This document shows positions 1 through 10,296 of a DNA stretch of 64,000 bases, in pieces. Positions within the stretch are counted from its first letter, which is position 1. The number at the start of each line of letters is the position of its first letter. The notes beneath the pieces were generated by a model, which made no database searches, was not told the origin of the DNA, and worked only from the letters and a program-made list of their open reading frames with translations. This stretch comes from Methyloferula stellata AR4 (GTDB taxonomy: Bacteria > Pseudomonadota > Alphaproteobacteria > Rhizobiales > Beijerinckiaceae), in the NCBI RefSeq assembly GCF_000385335.1, contig NZ_ARWA01000001.1, forward strand, positions 3,240,001 to 3,304,000, read 5' to 3'. Both the position numbers and the translations under genes were made by a program.

Positions 1-14
1 CTAGGCGCGATCGC

Positions 15-1310
15 ATGTTTCTCGACCTTCTGCGTTCACGCCGTTTCGCGCCGCTGTTCTGGTGCCAGTTTCTTTCTGCCTTCAACGATAATTTCGTCCG
101 CAATCTGATCGCTATGCTGATCCTGTTCCGGCTGGCGCCGGGCCATGCCGGATCGCTGCTGACCTTGGCGATCGGGATTTTCATGCTGCCCTCCATTTTT
201 CTGTCGGGCCTCGGCGGCGAATGGGCCGATGCGAGCGACAAGGCGAGGGTCGCCAAAATCTTGAAATTCGCGGAAATCTTCGTGCAGATGATCGCGGCCA
301 TCGGCATCTGGTTTCAATCTCTGCCGGTCCTCTTTTTGTCTTTGTTCGGCCTCGGTGCGATTTCGGCTCTGTTTGGGCCGGTCAAATATGGGATTTTGCC
401 GGACCACCTTGCGATGCGCGAACTGACCGGCGGAAATGCTCTGGTCGAGGCCGCGACCTTTCTTGCGATCCTGTTCGGCTTGATCGCCGGCGGCCTCGCA
501 TCGCGCCTATCGCCCGCCCCGGACATTCTCATCGTGCAATTGATGGTCATCGCGGCCGCCTGCGCCGCGACCAGCCTGCTCATTCCGGCCGCCCGTCCGC
601 ATGCCAAAGACCTGCGGGTGAACCCCAATGTCTTTGCTTCCACCATCACGCTTTTGCAGGACTTGAAACGGGACAAGCGCCTTTGGGACGGCGCACTCGC
701 GATCTCCTGCTTCTGGATGACAGGCGCCGTCGCTCTGTCGCTCGTCCCCGTCGTCGTGCGCAACAGAATGGGCGGCGGCATCGAAGTCGAAACCGCGATC
801 AGCGCCTTTTTTGCCATCGGCATCGCAATCGGATCATTGAGCGCGGCCGTCATCGCCAAGGGCCGGATTTTTCTCGTGCCCGTGCCTTATGCGGCGCTGG
901 GCATGGGCCTGTTTCTGCTCGACCTCGGCTGGACGACCGCGCATCTGCCGCAGGCCGAAGGCGAGATCGGGCTCGCCTATTTTCTGTCGAGCTGGCTCGG
1001 CATTCACATCGCCACGGACGTCATCGGCCTTGCTTGTGCCGGCGGCCTGTTCGTCGTCCCGCTTTTCGCGGCCGTCCAATTCCGTGCGCCGGCCGATCAG
1101 CGTGCCCGCGTGGTCGGCGGCGTCAATATATTGAATTCCGTCTTCATGGTCTTGGCGACGGTCGCGACGGCTTTGCTTCAGAGCCGTTGGATTGGCCTCG
1201 AAGAGCCGGCGCTGCTGATGGGCTTCGGGATCTTCAATTGCCTCGTGGCCGCCTGGGTGCGTCGTCACATAAACGCATCATCTCGAAAGGTTGAAGACTT
1301 TTCGGATTAA
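15..1310 (+). CDS. LplT-like MFS lysophospholipid transporter
   Basis: A 431-residue, strongly hydrophobic protein with about 12 predicted membrane segments. The N-terminal signature FLSAFNDNFVRN (near residues 20-30) resembles the AFNDN motif of LplT-type major facilitator carriers, which flip lysophospholipids across the inner membrane for re-acylation. In many proteobacteria this carrier is fused to, or next to, an acyltransferase/acyl-ACP synthetase (Aas). Here the protein stops after the MFS module and no acyltransferase follows. The start lies only 14 bases from the window edge, so an upstream start or partner gene cannot be excluded. The last residues (about NASSRKVEDFSD) are encoded by a REP-like palindrome, so the C-terminus may have been extended by repeat insertion. 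LplT-like specificity is inferred from the motif only; another MFS substrate is possible. Confidence 0.75.
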   Translation: MFLDLLRSRRFAPLFWCQFLSAFNDNFVRNLIAMLILFRLAPGHAGSLLTLAIGIFMLPSIFLSGLGGEWADASDKARVAKILKFAEIFVQMIAAIGIWFQSLPVLFLSLFGLGAISALFGPVKYGILPDHLAMRELTGGNALVEAATFLAILFGLIAGGLASRLSPAPDILIVQLMVIAAACAATSLLIPAARPHAKDLRVNPNVFASTITLLQDLKRDKRLWDGALAISCFWMTGAVALSLVPVVVRNRMGGGIEVETAISAFFAIGIAIGSLSAAVIAKGRIFLVPVPYAALGMGLFLLDLGWTTAHLPQAEGEIGLAYFLSSWLGIHIATDVIGLACAGGLFVVPLFAAVQFRAPADQRARVVGGVNILNSVFMVLATVATALLQSRWIGLEEPALLMGFGIFNCLVAAWVRRHINASSRKVEDFSD

Positions 1311-1320
1311 GATGATGCGT
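1273..1320. repeat. REP-like palindrome overlapping the MFS stop codon
   Basis: A perfect 11-bp inverted repeat, ACGCATCATCT at 1273-1283 and AGATGATGCGT at 1310-1320, surrounds a CGAAAGG...CTTTTCGG core. The same architecture recurs at 19579, 29170, 31587, 54824 and 59512. This copy contains the end of the upstream coding region and its TAA stop. Confidence 0.7.
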
Positions 1321-1381
1321 CGAGCAAAACGGTCATCCCAAAAAAGGCGCCGCGTTTTGAACTGAGACGATGCGAAAAAAC

Positions 1382-2329
1382 TTAAGGCGTATGCCGCAAG
1401 AAAGTGCCGAAGGCGCGCGGCCCGTCGCCGACCGTCATTTTCGCGGTCACCGTCAGGCTCGCCACATCGATGGCAAAGACCTCGTTTGAAAACCAATTGG
1501 CGACATAGATAATTTTGCCGTCGGCGCTGGCTTCGATCCCTTCCGGATAATCGCCGACCGGAATGGTTTTGACCGTCTGCAATGTGTCGAGATCGACGAC
1601 CGAGACCGTACCGGCATATTGATTGGTGACGAAGGCCTTGTCCTGCGCCAAGGCGATCGCATAAGGCCTTTTACCGACCCTGACGGTGCCGACAAGCTCG
1701 CCCTTTTCATAATCGACGACCGACATTTCGTCGCTTTCGACATCCGCCGCATAGACGCGATGCCGCGGCGCATCGATGGTCACGCCGAAGGGATGCTCGC
1801 CGACCTTGACCATCTTTTGCTGCGTGAAGCTCGCCGCATCCACGATCGAAAGCTGATTGTCTTCGCGATCCGCCGTCACGATGAGCTTGTCGTCAGGCGT
1901 CAAGGCAATGCCGGACGGGGCATGGCCGACTTCCAGCGTCGCGACAATACGCCCTTCCCGCGGATCGATCTCGTAGAGATGGTTGTCGTAGAAGCCCGCG
2001 ACATAGACGAAAGTCCCGGCGGGATCGGCCGCGACGCCAAGCGGCGTATCGGGGATCGTAATCTTGCTGATGATTTTGCGCTCCGCCGTGTCGATCACGG
2101 AGAGATATTTGCCTTCCGTGCTCGTCACATAGGCAAAATTTCCATCGGGAGACATGGCTATGCCGGCCGGCTTGCCGCCGACCGGAATGGTGGCAACGAC
2201 CTTTCGCGTCTGAAGGTCGAGGACGCTGATATCGTCACCGTTTTGATTGGTCGTAAAGGCTTCGTCGGCGAAGGCCGGAACGAAGGAGCCGAGCGCCGTG
2301 GCGCAAACCATGGCCGCGGCAAGCTTCAA
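1382..2329 (-). CDS. Periplasmic YVTN-family beta-propeller protein
   Basis: A 315-residue protein with a signal peptide (cleavage expected after ADA/FADEA, about residue 22) followed by about seven 40-residue blades. The blades repeat motifs such as VVATIPVGGKPAGIAMSPDG and FAYVTS/IYVANW, typical of the YVTN/40-residue propeller family. It should be a periplasmic seven-bladed propeller. The family is structurally related to cytochrome d1 and lactonase propellers, but no catalytic or haem motif is visible here. Its ATG overlaps the stop of the upstream SRPBCC gene by 4 bases (ATGA), so translation is probably coupled and the three leftward genes form one operon. Propellers of this kind occur beside PQQ-alcohol dehydrogenase accessory genes in methylotrophs. 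That link is inference, because no dehydrogenase lies beside it here. Confidence 0.8.
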   Translation of the reverse strand: MKLAAAMVCATALGSFVPAFADEAFTTNQNGDDISVLDLQTRKVVATIPVGGKPAGIAMSPDGNFAYVTSTEGKYLSVIDTAERKIISKITIPDTPLGVAADPAGTFVYVAGFYDNHLYEIDPREGRIVATLEVGHAPSGIALTPDDKLIVTADREDNQLSIVDAASFTQQKMVKVGEHPFGVTIDAPRHRVYAADVESDEMSVVDYEKGELVGTVRVGKRPYAIALAQDKAFVTNQYAGTVSVVDLDTLQTVKTIPVGDYPEGIEASADGKIIYVANWFSNEVFAIDVASLTVTAKMTVGDGPRAFGTFLRHTP

Positions 2330-2886
2330 TGAGTAGCCTCGGCCTTTGTCACCTCGAGTTTTTGCTTCACATTATCGAGACCCTTGCGATAAAGCGCATG
2401 CACGGCAGCGATCGAGGTTTCGTCATTGAGTTCGGGCGGCGGATTATCGTTCGGATCGCCGCGATAGAAGGCACCGCGCCATTCGACCTTGCTTTTATTG
2501 CCTTCGACCGGCTCGACTGTGATTGTCGATGAATAATTCGTGACCGGCAGGACCTTCACGTCGACATCGTCGATGCGATAGGAATAGCTCATATTATCGG
2601 CATCATATTTGGTAAGGCTTTCGCTGATCGCCGCGCCGCCTTGCAAGATGAGCTTGCGATGCGCGAATTCAGGCTTGGCGCCGCCTTCGGTCGTGATCAC
2701 GCCCGGCAACCAGCTCATGTCGTGAAAATCGCCGATGGCTTTCCAAACCGTCTCGGCCGGGACATTGATCTCGACCGATTCAGTGACTTTCTGCCGCGTC
2801 GATCCATGTGCGAAAACGGCGATCGGCGCTGCGATCGCCATAGCGATCAGGCCGACTCGCGACATATTCCAAACGAAACCTGACAT
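2326..2886 (-). CDS. MxaD-like periplasmic SRPBCC protein (copy 1)
   Basis: A 186-residue protein with an N-terminal signal/anchor (residues about 8-26, ending VFAHG) followed by a SRPBCC (START/Bet v1-like) domain. The start of the domain, VTESVEINVPAETVWKAIGDF, resembles MxaD, a periplasmic protein linked to methanol dehydrogenase maturation or electron transfer. The later stretch SSTITVEPVEGNKSKVEWRGAFYRG is nearly repeated in the gene upstream, so the two are tandem paralogues. Binding ligand and partner are unknown. It is the middle gene of a leftward three-gene operon, 48 bp below the other SRPBCC gene and overlapping the propeller gene by 4 bp. It could be a general polyketide-cyclase-like lipid-binding protein rather than a true MxaD. 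Confidence 0.8.
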   Translation of the reverse strand: MSGFVWNMSRVGLIAMAIAAPIAVFAHGSTRQKVTESVEINVPAETVWKAIGDFHDMSWLPGVITTEGGAKPEFAHRKLILQGGAAISESLTKYDADNMSYSYRIDDVDVKVLPVTNYSSTITVEPVEGNKSKVEWRGAFYRGDPNDNPPPELNDETSIAAVHALYRKGLDNVKQKLEVTKAEATH

Positions 2887-2934
2887 TTTGACCTTCTATC
2901 GAGATGATCCGGGCCGGGTGACCCGGAGCCTCTC

Positions 2935-3477
2935 TTATTTGCTGCCTTCTAGTTCTTTTTTAAGGCTGTCGAGCCCGCTGCGATAAAGTCCGGAGACGGC
3001 CTTGGAGGCCGCTTCGTCCGAAAGTTCCGGCGGCGGATCATTGTTCATGAAGCCGCGGTAGAAGGCGCCGCGCCATTCGACCGTGCTTTTGCCGTCGCCC
3101 TCGGGCGTGACCGTGATCGTCGATGAATAATTATTGACCGGCAGAACCTTCACGTCGACCTGGGTAATGCGGTAGGAATAGCTCATTTTCTCGGCGCTAT
3201 AGGCGTAGAGCTCTTCATCGACGGTCGCGCCGCCTTTCAGCGTGATTTTCCGCGTCGCCTTGTCGGCATTGCCGCCGGTGCCTTCGGTCTTTTCGACGCC
3301 GGGAAGCCAGCCAATATCCTGGAAATTGCCGATTCGCGCCCAAACTTTCGCCGCCGGCACGTTAATCTCGACCGTTTCCGATACTTTTTGCCGGCTGGGG
3401 CCATGCGCCTCGACGGCCAGCGGTACCAGAAGAGCCAGCGCCGCCGCGCCACCGATAAGAACCTTCAATCCCCTCAT
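2935..3477 (-). CDS. MxaD-like periplasmic SRPBCC protein (copy 2)
   Basis: First gene of the leftward operon, about 180 residues. I chose the ATG at 3477 because GAGAGGG stands 6 bases before it; an in-frame ATG at 3495 would add six residues (MRRGKI). The signal peptide runs to about VEAHG, then the SRPBCC domain starts with VSETVEINVPAAKVWARIGNF. It matches copy 1 over most of its length, including the WRGAFYRG block and the DPPPELSDE stretch near the C-terminus. Two periplasmic MxaD-like proteins plus a propeller, all exported, suggest a small periplasmic module, perhaps serving a quinoprotein dehydrogenase encoded elsewhere. Function is inferred from family resemblance only. Confidence 0.8.
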   Translation of the reverse strand: MRGLKVLIGGAAALALLVPLAVEAHGPSRQKVSETVEINVPAAKVWARIGNFQDIGWLPGVEKTEGTGGNADKATRKITLKGGATVDEELYAYSAEKMSYSYRITQVDVKVLPVNNYSSTITVTPEGDGKSTVEWRGAFYRGFMNNDPPPELSDEAASKAVSGLYRSGLDSLKKELEGSK

Positions 3478-3665
3478 GATCTTCCCTCTCCGCATGTAAT
3501 GCCACGCATCTACTTAAAGATGCTGGTCTTCGCAAGGCAAAGTCTTGGGGCTCAGGGGTCTTCATAGTGGCCCCGAGACGCATTAGGTTATGTTTCAGCA
3601 TGCCCTGGTCCCAGCCAGCGCCCCCTCCCGGCCAAAGCGCCGCCAAACTTCCGATCGAGGTCTTG

Positions 3666-6341
3666 ATGCGTACTGATGTTGCTCAACCCGTGCGTCTCGC
3701 CGATTATCGCCCAGCAGATTATCTGATCGACACGGTCGCCCTCGACGTCAAACTTCACGATACCGCGACCTTGGTGCGCGCCACGCTCGCCTTGCGTCCC
3801 AATCCGCTGGGGCGCGCCGGCGCGCCGCTCGTGCTCGACGGCGACGGACTCACGGCCAAGACCATTCTCCTCGATGGAAAAGAGCTCGCGCCCGGGGCCA
3901 TTTTCGTGACGCCGGATCAGCTCACCCTCACCGCGCCGCCGCAGCAGCCGTTCCTTCTCGAAATCGAGACGGAGATCAACCCTTCCGCCAATACGCGGCT
4001 GATGGGGCTTTATCGCTCCGGTTCCGCCTATTGCACGCAATGCGAGGCGGAGGGATTTCGCCGCATCACTTATTTCCTCGACAGGCCGGACGTCCTCAGC
4101 GTCTACACGACCCGTATCGAGGCGGACACTGGCGAAGCGCCGGTTCTGCTCAGCAATGGCAATAAGGTCGAGGAAGGCAAGATCGAAGGCAGCTCGAATG
4201 AAGGGACTCGCCGGCATTTTGCCGTCTGGCACGACCCTTTCCCCAAGCCGTCTTATCTCTTCGCGCTTGTCGGCGGTGACCTCGGCTCGATCCACGACAC
4301 GTTCACGACCATGTCCGGCCGCAAGGTGGCGCTCGGCATTTATGTCGAACACGGCAAGGAAAAGAGCGCGGCCTATGCGATGGATGCCTTGAAGCGCTCC
4401 ATGGCCTGGGACGAGACGGCCTTCGGCCGCGAATATGATCTCGATATCTTCAACATCGTCGCCGTCTCCGATTTCAATATGGGCGCGATGGAGAACAAGG
4501 GCCTCAACGTCTTCAACGACAAATATGTCCTGGCCCTGCCCGAGACCGCGACGGACACGGATTACGCGCAGATCGAAGCGGTGATCGCGCATGAATATTT
4601 CCACAATTGGACCGGCAACCGCATCACCTGCCGCGACTGGTTCCAGCTTTGCCTCAAGGAGGGGCTGACGGTTTTCCGCGATCACGAATTTTCGGCCGAT
4701 CAGCGCTCCCGCGCGGTGCGCCGCATCGCCGACGTGCGCACTCTGCGCGCCGCGCAATTTCCCGAAGACGCGGGGCCGCTCGCCCATAATGTGCGGCCGG
4801 ATACCTATCTCGAGATCAATAATTTCTACACGGCGACGATCTACGAGAAAGGCGCCGAGATCATCCGCATGCTGAAAGTGCTGATCGGCGACGATCTTTT
4901 CCGCAAGGGCATGGATCTTTATTTCGACCGCTACGACGGCACGGCGCAGACGATCGAGAATTTCATCGCCTGTTTCGCCGAAGTCTCGAACCGCGACCTG
5001 ACGCAATTCTCGCGCTGGTACCATCAGGCGGGCACGCCGCTCGTGGAGGCGCAGACCTCCTACGATCCGGCCAAACGGACGTTCACGCTCGACCTCAAGC
5101 AGTCTGCGAAGCCGACGCCCGGACAAGATCACAAAGATCCCTTCGTGATCCCGATCGAGCTTGGTCTCGTCGGAGCCGATGGCGAGACGGTCGCCCTGCA
5201 AAGCGCCACTGAGGATGCCGCGACGCCGGAAGAGCTGGCGCGCGGCGTCATCGAACTCTCGACCCCGCAACGGCGGATCACCTTCACCAATGTCGCAACG
5301 AAGCCCGTCGCCTCGCTGCTGCGCGGCTTCTCGGCACCCGTGCGACTGTCTCAGAGCGTCAGCGAGGAAGAGCTCATCGCGCTCGTCGCGCATGACAGCG
5401 ACAGTTTCAACCGCTGGCAGGCGGCGCAGACTTATGCAACGCGCCTGCTGCTGCGTTCCGTCGATCTCGTTCGCTCCGGCAAACAGGCTTGCGCGGACGA
5501 GGCCTTCGGCGCGGCGCTTCACCGCGCGATCGACTCCAACATCAACGATCCGGCCTTCACGGCGCAGGTCCTGAGCTTGCCGAGCGAAGCGGATATTGCC
5601 CGCGAGCTCGGCGAGAATGTCGATCCCGACGCAATCCATGTGGCAAAAGACGTGCTGCGCGCGGCGCTGGGACGGCAGCTCGCACCGATTCTGCTGCAGA
5701 CCTATGAACGTCTCGCGCCGGTTGGGCCCTATTCGCCCGATGCCGCGGCCGCCGGACGGCGCGCCTTGCGCACCGCCGCCCTCGATCTCTACGCCGCTGG
5801 CTCTCCTGCCGATGGCGGCGCGCTCGCACTGCGCCAATTCGAAACCGCGGAGACCATGACCGACGAGATCGCCGCGCTCGGCGTGCTGACGCATGTTCGA
5901 GGCGAAGCGCGCGAACAGGCGCTCGATACCTTCTATAAGCGGCATGCGGCCGACGCGCTGGTCGTCGACAAATGGTTCATTTTACAAGCCACGATTCCAG
6001 AGCCAGGCACGCTTGCGCGGGTGAAAAAGCTGATGGAGCACCCGGCCTTCTCGCTCGCCAATCCGAACCGGGTGCGTTCGCTCGTCGGCGCCTTCGCGGC
6101 CGGCAATCAGACGCAATTCAATGCCGCCGACGGGAGCGGCTATCATTTCGTGACCGAGATCGTGATCGGGCTCGACCACACCAATCCGCAGGTCGCGGCC
6201 CGCCTGCTCGCAGCCTTCAAAAGCTGGCGGGTTCTCGAAGCCAAGCGCGCCGCGCTCGCAGAAGCCGCCTTGCGCCGCGTTGCGCAAGTCAACGATCTGT
6301 CGCCCGACGTGAAGGATATCGTCGAGCGTTCATTGGCATAA
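3666..6341 (+). CDS. pepN: Aminopeptidase N (M1 family)
   Basis: A cytoplasmic zinc aminopeptidase removing N-terminal residues from peptides. With the start at 3666 it has 891 residues, close to PepN of E. coli. That start has GAGG five bases upstream; the longer frame from 3567 adds 33 residues without family resemblance. The exopeptidase motif GAMEN is present (MGAMENKGLNVFND), and the zinc site HEYFH lies at His309-Glu310-His313, with the third ligand Glu332 exactly 18 residues on (LKEGLT). The C-terminal half fits the Ig-like and helical domains of the PepN subfamily (DUF3458). It is followed 138 bases later by a PAS histidine kinase on the same strand. Identification is secure. Confidence 0.95.
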   Translation: MRTDVAQPVRLADYRPADYLIDTVALDVKLHDTATLVRATLALRPNPLGRAGAPLVLDGDGLTAKTILLDGKELAPGAIFVTPDQLTLTAPPQQPFLLEIETEINPSANTRLMGLYRSGSAYCTQCEAEGFRRITYFLDRPDVLSVYTTRIEADTGEAPVLLSNGNKVEEGKIEGSSNEGTRRHFAVWHDPFPKPSYLFALVGGDLGSIHDTFTTMSGRKVALGIYVEHGKEKSAAYAMDALKRSMAWDETAFGREYDLDIFNIVAVSDFNMGAMENKGLNVFNDKYVLALPETATDTDYAQIEAVIAHEYFHNWTGNRITCRDWFQLCLKEGLTVFRDHEFSADQRSRAVRRIADVRTLRAAQFPEDAGPLAHNVRPDTYLEINNFYTATIYEKGAEIIRMLKVLIGDDLFRKGMDLYFDRYDGTAQTIENFIACFAEVSNRDLTQFSRWYHQAGTPLVEAQTSYDPAKRTFTLDLKQSAKPTPGQDHKDPFVIPIELGLVGADGETVALQSATEDAATPEELARGVIELSTPQRRITFTNVATKPVASLLRGFSAPVRLSQSVSEEELIALVAHDSDSFNRWQAAQTYATRLLLRSVDLVRSGKQACADEAFGAALHRAIDSNINDPAFTAQVLSLPSEADIARELGENVDPDAIHVAKDVLRAALGRQLAPILLQTYERLAPVGPYSPDAAAAGRRALRTAALDLYAAGSPADGGALALRQFETAETMTDEIAALGVLTHVRGEAREQALDTFYKRHAADALVVDKWFILQATIPEPGTLARVKKLMEHPAFSLANPNRVRSLVGAFAAGNQTQFNAADGSGYHFVTEIVIGLDHTNPQVAARLLAAFKSWRVLEAKRAALAEAALRRVAQVNDLSPDVKDIVERSLA

Positions 6342-6479
6342 ATGGTACTCGAATCCGTAAAAGTTCACATTGTGATTCACACTCCATTAAACTCTGGACA
6401 AAGCACCCGCATGGGATTCTCATAGGCGTGATTCGAAGCGATGCGGCACATGGCTTCGGGCGCTATTTAGGGGGCCATA

Positions 6480-8855
<2,376 letters not shown>

Positions 8856-8903
8856 ATCCTCAAAAAGGTGCATGAGAGTGCGGCAATAAGCAGGAAGCAT
8901 TGA

Positions 8904-9167
8904 ATGAAGATATTACGGCATATCATTGTACCGGCGGGGTTCTTCTGTCTCGCAGCTAGCCTCTCGACAATGCCCGTCATGGCACAGGAACGAGTGGGCG
9001 ATGGCGCCTTGGGGGCGCTTGCGGGCGCCGTGGTTTTGGGCCCCATCGGTCTTCTTGCGGGCGGCGTCATCGGCTATACGGCCGGCCCCGGAATAGCCGA
9101 CAGTTGGGGCACAAGGTATCACCGTCATCATTATCGCCGCGCGCATTACCACAGGCCGCGGCAGTAG
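8904..9167 (+). CDS. Small exported glycine-rich protein with His/Arg tail
   Basis: An 87-residue protein I do not recognise as a named family. It has a clear signal peptide (cleavage near VMAQE, about residue 27). A glycine/alanine-rich hydrophobic stretch with GxxxG-like spacing follows (GALGALAGAVVLGPIGLLAGGVIGY), resembling glycine-zipper proteins of the envelope. The tail is a basic His/Arg/Tyr-rich segment (TRYHRHHYRRAHYHRPRQ). It lies 48 bases after the histidine kinase on the same strand, so it may be co-transcribed. The His-rich tail could bind metal, but this is speculative. Confidence 0.6.
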   Translation: MKILRHIIVPAGFFCLAASLSTMPVMAQERVGDGALGALAGAVVLGPIGLLAGGVIGYTAGPGIADSWGTRYHRHHYRRAHYHRPRQ

Positions 9168-9182
9168 CCGGACCTATCGGGT

Positions 9183-9449
9183 TCAGCTTTTAGGCAAGCC
9201 AAGCTTATACGGGCCCTTGAACGTATCGGGGTCGGCCGGTTCGCCACGGCGATAGATGGTGATCTTGCCTTCCCGCGCGAGGCCGACCGCCGTTTCGCGC
9301 ACGCGGTCGAGATAGCCTTGCCATGGCACGCTGAGACGGCCGGTTGCCTTGGCAAAGGCCTGGGCGGCATCGGCAGGATCGACAAAGTTCGGAGGCACCG
9401 CTTTCCCGCAGAGTTCGAGGATCACGCCAGCTATCGTCGGCTCATCCAT
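9183..9449 (-). CDS. DUF3253 domain protein
   Basis: An 88-residue cytoplasmic protein matching the DUF3253 pattern: an N-terminal helix (IAGVILELCGK), a middle winged-helix-like part (DPADAAQAFAKATG) and the conserved end ALAREGKI..YRRGEPADPDTFKGPYKL. Family members are small, often next to or fused to S-adenosylmethionine or photolyase-related genes, and have no proven function. It runs against the preceding small gene, with the stops 15 bases apart. The upstream region holds a degenerate REP-like palindrome. Confidence 0.75.
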   Translation of the reverse strand: MDEPTIAGVILELCGKAVPPNFVDPADAAQAFAKATGRLSVPWQGYLDRVRETAVGLAREGKITIYRRGEPADPDTFKGPYKLGLPKS

Positions 9450-9530
9450 TTAAAGGCATCCTCTTTTAAACGCATCGGATTATCCCAAAACCGGTTCCCA
9501 CTTTTGGGTCCTATGCTCTAGCAGCGACAC

Positions 9531-10058
9531 TCACCCATTGGCTTGCGTCGGCTGCTCCTCATCTTCGTCTTCGACGTGCTCGTCGATGGTCTGCAATATG
9601 CGGCGGGCCCGCATATGATCATCCGGATCGAGCTCGGCGACCTTCGATAGAGCCTCGCGGCCTTCTTCGAACCGTTTCAGCCTCGCAAGAACGAAACCAT
9701 AGCCGCGCAAAGCGAAGAGAAACGCGCGCGGTTCGCCGTCGAAATGCGTGAAATCCGCGTGAAGCGGCGTCACCTCGCGCCAATCCTCTGGCAAGCCATT
9801 GCGCTTGATCGCTTCGCGCAGCCAGGTTTCGAGATGCGGAAGCGTTTCTTTCAGCCGGTGTCGGTAGTAATAAAATCTGAAGGCGCCGAAATTCGTGGCA
9901 ATATGGTCTGGCGCGACGCTCAATGCGCGCCTGATCTGGGTTTCGCAGGCTTCCTCGTCTTCCCAGACGAGCCCTGCCGCATGCAAGGCGCGCTCCGCTT
10001 CCGCCGGAAGGTCACCGCCATAATAGCGCCTTTCCAGCCATTTTTCGTCATCCATCAT
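9531..10058 (-). CDS. TPR-like hypothetical protein
   Basis: A 175-residue soluble protein without a signal peptide. The sequence is helical, with tetratricopeptide-like units: residues about 20-60 (AERALHAAGLVWEDEEACETQIRRALSVAPDH, cited in parts) and 125-155 (LARLKRFEEGREALSKVAELDPDD). A very acidic tail (EHVEDEDEEQPTQ) closes it. Similar proteins are annotated in Hyphomicrobiales as hypothetical TPR proteins. No partner is suggested by its neighbours, a DUF3253 gene and a diguanylate cyclase on the same strand. Confidence 0.7.
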   Translation of the reverse strand: MMDDEKWLERRYYGGDLPAEAERALHAAGLVWEDEEACETQIRRALSVAPDHIATNFGAFRFYYYRHRLKETLPHLETWLREAIKRNGLPEDWREVTPLHADFTHFDGEPRAFLFALRGYGFVLARLKRFEEGREALSKVAELDPDDHMRARRILQTIDEHVEDEDEEQPTQANG

Positions 10059-10076
10059 GCCGCCCGATCGAAAACC

Positions 10077-10127
10077 AGAGCGGGATGAGGAAAAGTGTGC
10101 AGCGGTTTTCCGCCCGCATCCCGCTCT
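10077..10127. repeat. Composite intergenic repeat, module A (copy 1)
   Basis: A perfect 10-bp inverted repeat, AGAGCGGGAT at 10077-10086 and ATCCCGCTCT at 10118-10127, surrounds GAGGAAAAG...GGTTTTCC. The same ends and core recur at 61754-61841 on the opposite strand. Both copies are followed, on their own strand, by a module containing GATCACGTTCATGATT (here 10142-10157). Confidence 0.75.
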
Positions 10128-10166
10128 ACTCTATTGGAATCGATCACGTTCATGATTTTGGATCAC

Positions 10167-10227
10167 TCAAGTCGGGCTTGCCCGACTTGAGACTCTAAGA
10201 TGCCCAACCCGGGCAAGCCCGAGTTGG
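10167..10227. repeat. Paired GC-rich hairpins in the intergenic region
   Basis: TCAAGTCGGGC (10167-10177) and GCCCGACTTGA (10180-10190) form a perfect 11-bp stem with a two-base spacer. A second, nearly identical inverted repeat (CAACCCGGGC / GCCCGAGTTG) follows at about 10205-10226. A related hairpin lies at 20577-20602. It sits downstream of the diguanylate cyclase stop and upstream of the TPR-like gene, so it may act as a terminator. Confidence 0.65.
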
Positions 10228-10296
10228 CTGATCCAAAACCATCGTGATCTAGTCTTGCCCTTCAATAGCAAGTCTTTGGCCCGTCTCACAAGCAGC

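Noticed and set aside
15-1310. Fusion to an acyltransferase/acyl-ACP synthetase (Aas)
   Set aside because: The frame ends after the MFS module and only a repeat follows.
3588-5945. 785-codon open frame opposite pepN
   Set aside because: It is the high-GC shadow of a well-supported aminopeptidase; it is Arg/Glu-rich and shows no domain.
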